Source: Dethiobacter sp. (GTDB taxonomy: Bacteria > Bacillota > Dethiobacteria > DTU022 > UBA8154). Taken from it: DNA of 47,562 nt. The position numbers were made by a program, and so were the translations under genes. Positions within the stretch are counted from its first letter, which is position 1. Each line of letters opens with the position of its first letter. The stretch lies in the NCBI GenBank assembly GCA_003605065.1, contig QZJM01000053.1:1-47562 (forward strand), read 5' to 3'. The notes under the pieces are model-generated. The model did not search any database, was not told where the DNA came from, and saw only the letters and a list, made by a program, of their open reading frames with translations. Of this stretch, positions 24,340 through 32,950 are shown piece after piece.

Positions 24340-25536
24340 TTATTTTTTTACTTTAAGCTTCTTAATTGCACTTTCCAGCCCTTCCAGGGTAAGTTCAAAC
24401 ATAGGGATAATATCTTTAATTAAGGCTATGGTATAAGCCCCCTCCGTCCATCTCCAGTATTCAGCAGGTATGGGATTCAGCCAGATTACATGGTTGAAAT
24501 GAGCAGCTATACGATGAAGCCATACTATACCGGGTTCACTATTGCTCAAATTCCAATCGACGGCTCCATTAATCATCGTTAATTCACTGGGAGCCATACT
24601 GGCATCGCCCACAAAAACAATTTTATACTCCGGCCCTAATATCCGTAAAAAATCCTCTGTTTTAAGGGAATTGCGCAGGTGGCAGGCAGCATCCAAAAAT
24701 ATGTGTTCATATATGCAGTTATGAAAGTAGAAGTATTTAAGATCCTTAAAATGAGTGGCCCTGTTTACGGCGCTAAATAGCTGGCTGCAAATACGGGTAT
24801 GGGGAATCATAGAACCGCCTGAATCCATAACTAAGGCCAATTTTACCGTATTTTTACGGGCCCGGGACCACACCAGTTGTAGAAGTCCACCTTTATCGGC
24901 CGTGGACTGAATGGTTTCATCGATATCGAGTTCCTCTTTGGGGCCTTCAACTTTACTGCTGAGCTGTCTTAATTTACGCAGGGCCACTTCAAATTGCCTT
25001 ACACCGATTGTCTCATCGGCACGAAAACCCCGGAATTTACGCTCGGCAGCTACTTTAACAGCAGACTTGTTTACTGATTGTCCCCCAATACGGATTCCTG
25101 CAGGGTGATAACCGGAGTGTCCAAAGGGAGATGTTCCCCCTGTCCCGATCCATTTACCCCCGCCGTGGTGTTCCTCCTTTTGTTCCCTGAGCCTCTCCTC
25201 AAGCTGGCGGCGCAGTTCATCAAGGTCCCATTCCTGAAACAGCTTGCGTTCTTCGGGAGAGATGCGCAGTGCAGGAAGTGCTTTTTCTATCCACTTAAGA
25301 GCCCGTTCCGTTAATTCATCCGGGGTTTCTATGCCCTCAAAGCAATGTTGGAAAGCCAGATCATACCTGTCGTAGTGGGTTTCACTTTTAACCAGTACGG
25401 CACGTGCCAGGCAGTAAAAACCGTACAGGCTGGAAAACGCCATTCCGCGGCTTAATGCTTCCATAAGGGTCATCCATTCCGTAATGGAAACGGGAACACC
25501 ATAACTTCTGAGCAAGTAGAAAAAATTAATAAACAT
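24340..25536 (-). CDS. VWA-domain protein, CoxE-like
   Basis: A 398-residue protein of the CoxE/VWA family that works with a MoxR ATPase as an ATP-driven metal-insertion or protein-maturation machine. In CO dehydrogenase systems CoxD-CoxE matures the active site. The VWA domain begins at about residue 225; its metal site reads 'LALVMDSGGSMIPH', i.e. DxGxS rather than the canonical DxSxS. A Gly/His-rich linker (HHGGGKWIGTGGTSPFGHSG) precedes it. It lies 20 bp downstream of the MoxR gene, in the order MoxR then VWA. No CO dehydrogenase subunits are nearby, so the client is unknown. The last residues are Lys-rich. Confidence 0.82.
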   Translation of the reverse strand: MFINFFYLLRSYGVPVSITEWMTLMEALSRGMAFSSLYGFYCLARAVLVKSETHYDRYDLAFQHCFEGIETPDELTERALKWIEKALPALRISPEERKLFQEWDLDELRRQLEERLREQKEEHHGGGKWIGTGGTSPFGHSGYHPAGIRIGGQSVNKSAVKVAAERKFRGFRADETIGVRQFEVALRKLRQLSSKVEGPKEELDIDETIQSTADKGGLLQLVWSRARKNTVKLALVMDSGGSMIPHTRICSQLFSAVNRATHFKDLKYFYFHNCIYEHIFLDAACHLRNSLKTEDFLRILGPEYKIVFVGDASMAPSELTMINGAVDWNLSNSEPGIVWLHRIAAHFNHVIWLNPIPAEYWRWTEGAYTIALIKDIIPMFELTLEGLESAIKKLKVKK

Positions 25537-25556
25537 ATAATGTCACTCCGGCCAGG

Positions 25557-26423
25557 TTAACGCAAAAACCCATGTGTTGATGTTTTTCTCGGCGTTCCCT
25601 GGCTGTTTAAACGTTGTAACACGGCATAAAAGTCCCGGTCTTTTTTAATCAGTACTCCCAGGAAAGGCAGCTCGCTGCTAATCTTCTCCGGGCTGATACC
25701 TCCCACCACCAGGGCTTGTACCCAGTCCAGCAGCTCGCTGGTGCTGGGTTTTTTTTGCAACCCATTTATACTGCGAACCCAGTAAAATGCTTTTAAGGCC
25801 TCTTCCAGCAGTTTTTTCTCCAGATCCGGATAGTGTACACGCACTATTTCCGCCATCATTTCTTCATCCGGAAATGATATATAATGGAAAATACACCGCC
25901 TCAAAAATGCGTCCGGTAGTTCCTTCTCCGCGTTGCTGGTAATTACTACAATGGGCCGGTGCCTGGCAGAGATCGTTTCACCTGTTTCGGGAATATCAAA
26001 GCTCATAATATCCAGCTCCCACAACAAATCATTGGGAAACTCAATATCAGCTTTATCAATTTCATCAATTAAAACAACAACCTGTTCAGGTGATACAAAA
26101 GCTTCACCCAGCTTGCCAAGTTTTATGTAATGCTTAATATCAGAAACGTCATGATCCCCGAACTGGCTGTCATAAAGCCTTTGTACGGTGTCATAAATAT
26201 AAAGGCCATCTTTGGCTTTGGTTGTAGATTTAATGTTCCATATAAATAATTGTTTCTTTAAACCCTCGGCAATACTGCGGGCCAACATCGTTTTACCCGT
26301 TCCTGGCTCTCCCTTGATCAATAAAGGTCTTCCCAGGGCGGCAGCTATATTGACGCTGTTTTGCAAATCCGCTGAAGCAATATAATCTTTCGTTCCTGAA
26401 AAGAGATTATGAATTTGTTGCAA
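25557..26423 (-). CDS. MoxR-family AAA+ ATPase
   Basis: A 288-residue AAA+ protein with Walker A 'IKGEPGTGKTMLARSIAEGL' (about 36-55), Walker B 'VVLIDEIDKADIEFPNDLL' (about 120-138), sensor 1 'IVVITSNAEKELPDAFLRRC' and the arginine finger RRC. This is the CoxD/MoxR type. Paired with the downstream VWA gene (20-bp gap), it probably forms a hexameric chaperone-like machine acting on a metalloenzyme or membrane client. AGGAGG stands before the ATG. No clear promoter is seen. Confidence 0.88.
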   Translation of the reverse strand: MQQIHNLFSGTKDYIASADLQNSVNIAAALGRPLLIKGEPGTGKTMLARSIAEGLKKQLFIWNIKSTTKAKDGLYIYDTVQRLYDSQFGDHDVSDIKHYIKLGKLGEAFVSPEQVVVLIDEIDKADIEFPNDLLWELDIMSFDIPETGETISARHRPIVVITSNAEKELPDAFLRRCIFHYISFPDEEMMAEIVRVHYPDLEKKLLEEALKAFYWVRSINGLQKKPSTSELLDWVQALVVGGISPEKISSELPFLGVLIKKDRDFYAVLQRLNSQGTPRKTSTHGFLR

Positions 26424-26782
26424 GATTGAAATCCTCCTACTCGAAAATATTTTTTATTTTTATTTCTCTACTAGTTTATTATTATCATATAAATTTCTAC
26501 AATAAACTCATTCCTGCTGTTTGACAATAAAAATACCACTACAGGCAGATAACAACTATACTTATAAAAGCAATGTTACTATCGCTTTTTAAAGTATTGT
26601 TCCGGTTGCAGGGGAAAGAACTTATTTATCTCCCTCTTCAGGGACTATACAAATTAAAGCAAAGTTACTTTCGCCTTTATTTACAAACTGGTGTATCTGT
26701 CCGCCGGTACATACGCAAATGAGCCTTCCCGGAGTTCAAAGTCCTTACCGTCCAGATGCAGAATACCCTTTCCTCTCTGTTT
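26424..26782. other. Intergenic region holding a decayed cupin
   Basis: Between the MoxR and radical SAM genes. Apart from the cupin remnant (separate entry) it is AT-rich, with no supported gene. Confidence 0.5.
26622..26776 (-). pseudogene. Cupin-domain remnant with frameshift
   Basis: A minus-strand frame reads 'GILHLDGKDFELREGSFAYV' then 'PADRYTSL' and stops. A second frame takes over from the same spot as 'QIHQFVNKGESNFALICIVP' and runs to TAA at 26622. Together these are the second half of a cupin_2 barrel (G-x5-P-x-...-H-x-F). The N-terminal half is missing and one frameshift is present, so it is not functional. Confidence 0.6.
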
Positions 26783-28555
26783 TTATCTCTTGTTAGGTAA
26801 CAACTCGAAACGAGGAATTTTGAAAGAAAATTTCTTTGTAAAGAGCCCCCTGCCATTCTCTGCCGAATAGATTAACTGCATCCTGTGAACACGTTTCCCC
26901 AATCGTTCCAAAAAGAGCGAAAAGTTTCTCATTGACTTTTCAGACAAATACAATCCCTCCGTATTTATCACCAGATGGAAGCAGCGATGCGGCAGAAGGT
27001 TCTTTAGCGTATGATTCAGTTCTTTAAGCGTAAACCTGTTTAAAAAGCCACGCAAGCGCAAATAAAAGATACCGTTGTTCTCGGAAATATAAATCTTTAA
27101 AAGATTTCCCGCTGTTGTTTCCCCCAGGTTTTCCTGCTTTAGAACTTGCACACGCCGGTAAAGAAGAGGTACTGTCCTGGTACTAATACTTTGACTTTGA
27201 AGCTGTTCTAAAGCCTGGTTATACCAGCGATTCTGTTTTTCAAAACTCTTTACAAGCCACCAGCCAACCCCCCGGTACAGAGTTGAACCCCATCCTGTAA
27301 ATAAGATGTTTTGAAAAAGGTTCTTTGCTGCATAAAAGCGCTTAAAAGCTTTAAAAGTTTCCTCCTGTAACTGCTCCGGAGACATTAGGGCCGGTCGAAA
27401 TACCACGTGATGCCCATCATAAAGCTCCCAATCCTTTGTCAGAAGGCGCCCTTCGGACTCAAGTTTTTTAAACATTGTCGTTCCGGGTAAGGGGGTAAGT
27501 ACCATAAATTGTATGGTGTCAATGCGCATTTCAAGAGCGAAATCTACTGTGTCCCGGATAGTCTGTACTGTATCCTGATCGCTTCCGAATACAAACATGC
27601 CGTGAATTCTGATACCATAATCGTGGAATCGGCGGATAGATCTACGGATATCTTCCACACTTTGTTTCTTGTTATAAGACTCCAGAGTCAAAGGGTTGAT
27701 TGATTCAAATCCTATATAGACAATATTTCCCCCTGTACGGTGCATTAATTCCAGCAGTTCGTCATCCCTGGCCGCCTCTACACGCATCTGGGCGCCCCAC
27801 CCCTTGAGATTAACTTTTTTATCCAGTATTCCCTGCAGCAGCTGCTTAGTGCGTTTAAGATCAGCCGTAAAATTATCGTCACAAAAAAATATATTCCTTC
27901 CCTTGTAAAGAGAAAGTTCCTGTAAAACGCTTTCATTTTCGCGGCAGCGATAACCCCTGCCGAACATTGGCGTAACACTGCAAAATATACAGTTAAAAGG
28001 ACATCCGCGGGAGGTCATTACGGGAACAGCCCGGATTTGTTTATAATGGGCCATGAGCGTAAGGTCAGGTATGGGAAGCTGGTCCATATCCACCCAATCA
28101 TCCTGGCTGGGGTTATGTACCGCCACACCATTATCCCAATAAGAAATTCCGGGAATACCCTCAGGAAGTTTTTCTTCTTCCAGGGAACGGACCAGGGGAA
28201 GAAAAGTAAAATCAGCCTCACCTCTTACAACATAATCCGCATACTGAAGTGCCTCCTCGGGCATAAAGGTGGCATGGATACCACCAATTACAACAGGAAT
28301 ATTTCTCGAACGGAGGTAACCGGCAATACGGTAAGCTTCCCGGCTGGTTGAAGTTGTCGTAGAAATCCCCACCAGGTCAGCCTCTAAAATTTTGGACCAG
28401 GGTAAAGCTTTACTTTGGGCCACATAAATACATACATCATAGCCCGCCTCTTTTAACTGGGTCCCAAGTATCGGTAAGCCCAGTCGTGGCATCCGGACAG
28501 TACTGTAAACATGCCCTTTTTTAGTTTTCGGTTCTATCAGAATGATTTTCTTCAA
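26783..28555 (-). CDS. B12-binding radical SAM protein with C-terminal extension
   Basis: Encodes about 590 residues. The N-terminal cobalamin-binding Rossmann domain includes 'RMPRLGLPILGTQLKEAGYD', then 'ADLVGISTTTSTSREAY'. The radical SAM domain has CxxxCxxC in 'TSRGCPFNCIFCSV' (about residue 190), followed by 'FFCDDNFTAD' and 'VYIGFESINP'. This is the class that methylates or rearranges unreactive carbons. The final 100-120 residues ('NGIFYLRLRGFLNRFTLKEL', 'FHLVINTEGLYLSEKS') resemble a STAS-like module, unusual for the family. A TTG at 28555 is chosen because AGGAG lies 8 nt before it; an upstream in-frame start would extend it by 10 codons. The substrate is unknown. Confidence 0.82.
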   Translation of the reverse strand: MKKIILIEPKTKKGHVYSTVRMPRLGLPILGTQLKEAGYDVCIYVAQSKALPWSKILEADLVGISTTTSTSREAYRIAGYLRSRNIPVVIGGIHATFMPEEALQYADYVVRGEADFTFLPLVRSLEEEKLPEGIPGISYWDNGVAVHNPSQDDWVDMDQLPIPDLTLMAHYKQIRAVPVMTSRGCPFNCIFCSVTPMFGRGYRCRENESVLQELSLYKGRNIFFCDDNFTADLKRTKQLLQGILDKKVNLKGWGAQMRVEAARDDELLELMHRTGGNIVYIGFESINPLTLESYNKKQSVEDIRRSIRRFHDYGIRIHGMFVFGSDQDTVQTIRDTVDFALEMRIDTIQFMVLTPLPGTTMFKKLESEGRLLTKDWELYDGHHVVFRPALMSPEQLQEETFKAFKRFYAAKNLFQNILFTGWGSTLYRGVGWWLVKSFEKQNRWYNQALEQLQSQSISTRTVPLLYRRVQVLKQENLGETTAGNLLKIYISENNGIFYLRLRGFLNRFTLKELNHTLKNLLPHRCFHLVINTEGLYLSEKSMRNFSLFLERLGKRVHRMQLIYSAENGRGLFTKKFSFKIPRFELLPNKR

Positions 28556-28821
28556 ATTCAACACTCCTATTCTATTCTCAAGCAATATCTATATAAGCAA
28601 GGTATTTTTTTAATTTGACTTTTATTTAAAAAACTACCTGATCTTAGTATAGTATATTTAAATGTAACGGGCAACATAAAATTATACCAGACTGGCACCG
28701 CTTTCCGGTATGTAACTTTAAGATAAACCTTTCCCATTAGCCTTAAAGAGTATTATTTCCTAAAAATAAGTATAACCGGGGATCACAAGTTTTATGAAGC
28801 CAAACATTATGTATAAACTTA

Positions 28822-29553
28822 TTAATATACAACTCCCTCTTTCTCCTTTAATATAGAAGCTGGAATTACGTCAGGGAAATAGCTTCCGGAACACTTCAGA
28901 GAAAAAGTCCTGCTTAAAATACTTTCCAGATTTCTTTTATCGTATAAAGAAAAGATAATTTGATTAATAAATAGTTCTTCCGGTTCGATAAAAATTAAAC
29001 ATTCCAACCAGAAAGGGTTTTGGTTGAGATAATCCTTTAAAAACGCTGTTTTTTCCAATTCGTGTGGCGAGATATTCAATAAAACAACCTTTTCCTTTCC
29101 TGCAGAATAATTAACAAACTTGGCTTCTTTAAAAAGATGAGACCATAAGCCCAGTAATTCAAAAGGAGATATAAAAAATTCCTGCAAAGTATCCAGTTTT
29201 AGTTCTGCAGAGCTTTTCCATAGGCCATCTGTTAAATCTTTTGCAAAAAGTTCTCCTGAAGAGTGTTTATAAATTTCCAGCATATAATTGGGTATTTTTC
29301 CATAAATTTTGTTATCCATAAGGCTACCCCTGAAATTTATCCTGTACCCCTGTCCCCGCTCTATAATTTCAACCTCCAGGTGCTCGTAATTTTGTTCCAT
29401 ATTAGATAATGTTTTTTTAAGTATTCTTCCAGGCCGGGCATTTTCCAGAAAGATGATGTTATAGTAGGCCAGGATTACAAGTAATAACAAAAGAGCTGGC
29501 AGAAGTAGCTTTTCTAATTCCAGGTTAGGATTTCTTTTTTTAAAAAGGAGCAT
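28822..29553 (-). CDS. Membrane-anchored hypothetical protein
   Basis: Encodes 243 residues. A single N-terminal membrane segment ('LLLPALLLLLVILAYYNIIF', about residues 16-35) follows a basic start, giving an outward-facing anchored protein. The exposed part is beta-rich ('VEIIERGQGYRINFRGSLMD', 'EELFINQIIFSLYDKRNLES') and resembles LolA/outer-membrane-lipoprotein-carrier-like folds seen in spore or cell-surface proteins, but no motif confirms it. AAGGAGG precedes the ATG. It stands alone: 122 bp from deoC and 267 bp from the radical SAM gene. Confidence 0.6.
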   Translation of the reverse strand: MLLFKKRNPNLELEKLLLPALLLLLVILAYYNIIFLENARPGRILKKTLSNMEQNYEHLEVEIIERGQGYRINFRGSLMDNKIYGKIPNYMLEIYKHSSGELFAKDLTDGLWKSSAELKLDTLQEFFISPFELLGLWSHLFKEAKFVNYSAGKEKVVLLNISPHELEKTAFLKDYLNQNPFWLECLIFIEPEELFINQIIFSLYDKRNLESILSRTFSLKCSGSYFPDVIPASILKEKEGVVY

Positions 29554-29674
29554 AAAAAAACCTCCTTGCTCAGCCTTAAAATAATTTTATGGCCGGAAAG
29601 AAGGAAGTATAACATTTTCTAAAATTAATTTTAAAAAATATAGAAAAACTTCTTACATATACTTTCAAACAGGA

Positions 29675-30084
29675 TTATAAATCTAGATCTATAGATTCCA
29701 AAATAATCTTTTCTGCAGAGCTGGTCCCAATACGGCTTGCTCCGGCATTTATCAGGTCCCAGGCGAATCTGGCCGAACTTATACCTCCGGAAGCTTTAAT
29801 ACCCACTTCGGGCGGAAGAAGAGAGCGTAATAAATAAATGTCTTCCAAAGTAGCACCCCTCGGTCCTAAACCTGTCGACGTTTTCACGAAATGCGCCCCT
29901 GCTTCCACCAGGCAGCAGCAAGCGCGACAAAATAGGGGCTTATACAAACACCTAAAAAATTATACTTCAACGCTTTAAGGCAAAGCTCCTCAATATCACT
30001 TTTTTTAGCCCGGGCGCTAAGCAGCGTTGATTCCAGAAAACTTTTAAGTTTCAAAGTAGAATGCAACACAATTATATCTCCCAT
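29675..30084 (-). pseudogene. deoC: Deoxyribose-phosphate aldolase with internal deletion
   Basis: DeoC splits 2-deoxyribose 5-phosphate to glyceraldehyde 3-phosphate and acetaldehyde. The N-terminal part (29884-30084: 'LKSFLESTLLSARAKKSDIE' through 'VCISPYFVALAAA') joins in a different frame to the C-terminal part (29675 to about 29920: 'EAGAHFVKTSTGLGPRGATL', 'GIKASGGISSARFAWDLINA'). The intervening region of about 80 residues, including the VDMVIN-type Asp, is missing. The Schiff-base Lys (KTSTG) remains. Total coding length is about 135 residues against about 220 in the family, so it should be inactive. The start overlaps the end of surE. Confidence 0.75.
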
Positions 30085-30848
30085 TTAATTTGTTTTAATT
30101 GATGCAACAAATTATAATTTGTTAAATCAAAATGAACAGGAGTTATGGAAATATAGGAGTTCTTAACGGCAACTACATCGGTATCTTCTTCCTCTCCTTC
30201 TGTAGCATCGACCAGCTCTCCTGCCAGCCAGTAATAATTTTTACCACGAGGATCGATTCTTTTTTGAAAAGCATTACGGTATTGACGCAGCCCCAGGCGG
30301 GTAATAGCCACGCCGGCAATTTCTTTACGGGTTTTGCCGGGGATATTAATATTCAGCAAGGTATTATGGGGTAAATCATAGTTATTTATGGTACGTAGAA
30401 ATCGTAAGACAAAATTTGCGGCAAATCGAAAATCCGGGTTCTTTTGTTCCGTCAATGATACAGCCATAGCCGGGATACCGAGTATAATCGCTTCGATAGC
30501 AGCGGATACTGTTCCGGAATAAAGAACGTCAGTTCCCAGGTTGGCGCCGGGGTTGATACCCGAGATAACCAGATCGGGCTTCTGCGGCAGTAAATATTCT
30601 ATAGCCAGTTTCACACAATCTGAAGGGGTTCCGTTAACAGACCATCCTTTTAAGGTTGAATTATGGTAAAATTTTGCTTCCTCTGCTCTCAAAGGGCGGT
30701 GCATGGTAATGGCATGACCTGTGGCACTACGCTCATGATCTGGAGCGACAATATAGATTTCAACATTTTCATCCTGCAATAATGTATCACCGAGTATTTG
30801 AATGCCTTCGGCATAAATTCCGTCGTCGTTAGTCAACAAAACAATCAA
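30072..30848 (-). CDS. surE: 5'/3'-nucleotidase SurE
   Basis: A 258-residue SurE phosphatase, a metal-dependent nucleoside 5'-(and 3'-)monophosphatase. The metal and active-site motifs are 'VLLTNDDG' (residues 3-10), 'SATGHAITM', 'NGTPSDCVK' and 'LVISGINPGANLGTDVLYSG'. It starts at a TTG behind GGAGGG. It lies at the end of the MTA-salvage operon, 96 bp after mtaD, and overlaps deoC. Removal of phosphates from nucleotides would fit a nucleoside-recycling operon; this part is inference. Confidence 0.92.
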   Translation of the reverse strand: MIVLLTNDDGIYAEGIQILGDTLLQDENVEIYIVAPDHERSATGHAITMHRPLRAEEAKFYHNSTLKGWSVNGTPSDCVKLAIEYLLPQKPDLVISGINPGANLGTDVLYSGTVSAAIEAIILGIPAMAVSLTEQKNPDFRFAANFVLRFLRTINNYDLPHNTLLNINIPGKTRKEIAGVAITRLGLRQYRNAFQKRIDPRGKNYYWLAGELVDATEGEEEDTDVVAVKNSYISITPVHFDLTNYNLLHQLKQIKWEI

Positions 30849-30944
30849 GTTAAATCCCTCCGGATAAAAAGCAGCTAAGATCTAAGAAGCTGCACCTTTT
30901 TAGTAATATCATAATTCATTTTTGTAATAAATTAATTACTTCTT

Positions 30945-32255
30945 TTAATCTTTAACAAGCCTTAAGGCTCTTTTTTGCCCCTCGAAAAGCACTCTTTCCT
31001 CATCTATGGTTAACAACCTTCTTTTCTCCATCAACACCCTGCCATTAACCATAACTAAATCCACATCTGCAGCCCCGGCACTATATACGATCTGGGCCAG
31101 AAGGTTATGCAGGGGAAACAGGTGCGGGTTTTTTAACTGCATTATAATCAGATCCGCTTTCGAGCCCTTTCGCAGCGTTCCCACTTCTTCATCCGGGAAA
31201 AGTGCCTCCGACCCGTTTAAAGTGGCCATTTTTAAAGCCATATGTGCCGGTATCGCTGTAGCATCTTCACTTAATCCTTTTTGCAGCAGGGCCGACAACC
31301 TCATTTCTTCCACCATATCCAGGTTATTGTTGCTGGCAGCGCCATCTGTGCCAAGGGCTACCAGTGCGTTCTTTTTTAACAGCTCTATTACGGGTGCCAC
31401 TCCCGAACCCAGCTTTAAATTACTTCCCGGATTATGGGCGACAGCAACTTTTTTTTCGGCAAGAAGGTCTATTTCCCCGGGAGTAAGATGTACACAGTGA
31501 GCCGCTAAGACGTTATATTCCAATAAACCGAGGTCATTTACCAGGCTTACCGGAGTTTGGCCGTAAACTTTGAGGCACTCTGCCACTTCTCCACGGGTTT
31601 CGGCCAGGTGTATATGTATAGGGACCGAAAGCTGCTCAGCCATTTCCATAACCATTTGCAGGTAAGCCGGTGGGCAGGTATAGGGAGCATGAGGTCCCAG
31701 CATTATTGTTATTCTCCCATCGCCTTTTTTGTGCCAGTTGTGAACTAAGCTCTTGCTTTCCCTTAGTCCGGCCATACCTTTTATCTTATCCACTCCAATA
31801 AGGCCCTGGGCCAAAGAAGCCCTGATTCCACTTTCCTGGCAGGCCCTGGCTACTTCGTCCATATGAAAATACATATCAGCAAAGCAGGTAGTGCCCCCTT
31901 TAATCATTTCACAAACAGCCAGTAACGTTCCCCAGTAAATATCTTCTTTTCTTAACCTGGCTTCCACCGGCCAGATTTTTTTTTCCAGCCATTCCATCAG
32001 GGGCATATCGTCCGCATAACCCCTAAATAGAGTCATAGCAGCATGGGTATGGGTATTTACAAGACCGGGCATCACCAGGCTATCCTCTCCCACTATGATT
32101 CTGGTAAAGTTTTCCATGGGACGTTCCTGACGGGCCCCCAGGTAAGTTATAATGCTGTCTTCAATCACTATTTCTCCTGGAGAAATAATTTCAAAATTTT
32201 CATTCCACGTCAGAATATAATCTGCCTGTACCAGTGTCTTCTCCGGCAACTCCAT
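30945..32255 (-). CDS. mtaD: 5'-methylthioadenosine/S-adenosylhomocysteine deaminase MtaD
   Basis: A 436-residue amidohydrolase that deaminates MTA, SAH and often 5'-deoxyadenosine to inosyl compounds. The metal-binding motif 'PGLVNTHTHAAMTLFRGYAD' (about residues 58-77), 'HIHLAET', 'HCVHLTPGEI' and 'ALGTDGAASNNNLDMVEEMR' are all typical. AAGGGAG precedes the ATG and lies inside the end of the aldolase gene, one base away. It sits in the same operon as ahcY, so two SAH-consuming routes (hydrolysis and deamination) are encoded side by side. Confidence 0.9.
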   Translation of the reverse strand: MELPEKTLVQADYILTWNENFEIISPGEIVIEDSIITYLGARQERPMENFTRIIVGEDSLVMPGLVNTHTHAAMTLFRGYADDMPLMEWLEKKIWPVEARLRKEDIYWGTLLAVCEMIKGGTTCFADMYFHMDEVARACQESGIRASLAQGLIGVDKIKGMAGLRESKSLVHNWHKKGDGRITIMLGPHAPYTCPPAYLQMVMEMAEQLSVPIHIHLAETRGEVAECLKVYGQTPVSLVNDLGLLEYNVLAAHCVHLTPGEIDLLAEKKVAVAHNPGSNLKLGSGVAPVIELLKKNALVALGTDGAASNNNLDMVEEMRLSALLQKGLSEDATAIPAHMALKMATLNGSEALFPDEEVGTLRKGSKADLIIMQLKNPHLFPLHNLLAQIVYSAGAADVDLVMVNGRVLMEKRRLLTIDEERVLFEGQKRALRLVKD

Positions 32256-32256
32256 T

Positions 32257-32943
32257 TCACTCCCTTAAAATTTTTTCGTTTTCCATCTTCTGCTCTTTTT
32301 GACCATAATCGAACAAAAAATTTTTTCTTAGTTGGGCAATTTCTTCAGGTTTTAACATAAATGGTGAACCCAAAAGCTTAGACCACATGGTAATTTGAGC
32401 ATTTCTTTCGATAACTCTGCACCTTTGCAGGGCTGTAGAAAGATCCCTTCCCAGCACAACTAATCCATGGTTTGCCAGGAGCACGGCATTGCCTTCCTGT
32501 CCAAGCGCCTTGACAGCATTTAAGGCCAGCTCATTGCTCCCTGGCTGGCCATAATCTGCTACCCGGACTGCTCCACCCACAACCTGGGCCAGATCTTCAA
32601 TAACTACAGGAATATCCTGCCTGCTGACAGCAAAGGCCGTGGCAAAAACGCTGTGCGTGTGGATAATGGCCTTAACATCCTTTCGGGCTTTATATACGGC
32701 CAGGTGGAGAGGCAGTTCCGTAGAGGGTTTCCATTTTCCCTGTTCTACTTCACCGTCAATATTAACCACAACCATATCTACAAAGTGCATTTTTTCGTAA
32801 GGAATGCCGCTGGGCGTTATTACGACCTGGCTTTCCGTCGGCCTGCTGCTGACGTTTCCCCATGTTTCAAAAACCAGCGCCTCCTTGTAAATGGTATGAG
32901 CAATATTTACAACCTCTTCCTTAACCTTTTCTACTATATTCAA
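32257..32943 (-). CDS. Class II aldolase, likely 5-methylthioribulose-1-phosphate aldolase (Ald2-type)
   Basis: Encodes about 228 residues in the fuculose-1-phosphate/ribulose-5-phosphate aldolase-epimerase fold. Metal ligands are in 'IIHTHSVFATAF' (HxH) and 'LLANHGLVVLG' (H); 'TWGNVSSR' and 'ITPSGIPYE' bind phosphate. Flanked by MTA phosphorylase, mtnA and mtaD, it is best assigned to the DHAP shunt, cleaving 5-methylthioribulose 1-phosphate (or 5-deoxyribulose 1-phosphate) to DHAP and an aldehyde. The start is a TTG at 32943 behind AGGAGGT, 7 bp after mtnA. The precise substrate is inferred from context only; a generic fuculose-phosphate aldolase is the alternative. Confidence 0.8.
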   Translation of the reverse strand: MNIVEKVKEEVVNIAHTIYKEALVFETWGNVSSRPTESQVVITPSGIPYEKMHFVDMVVVNIDGEVEQGKWKPSTELPLHLAVYKARKDVKAIIHTHSVFATAFAVSRQDIPVVIEDLAQVVGGAVRVADYGQPGSNELALNAVKALGQEGNAVLLANHGLVVLGRDLSTALQRCRVIERNAQITMWSKLLGSPFMLKPEEIAQLRKNFLFDYGQKEQKMENEKILRE

Positions 32944-32950
32944 AAAAAAT

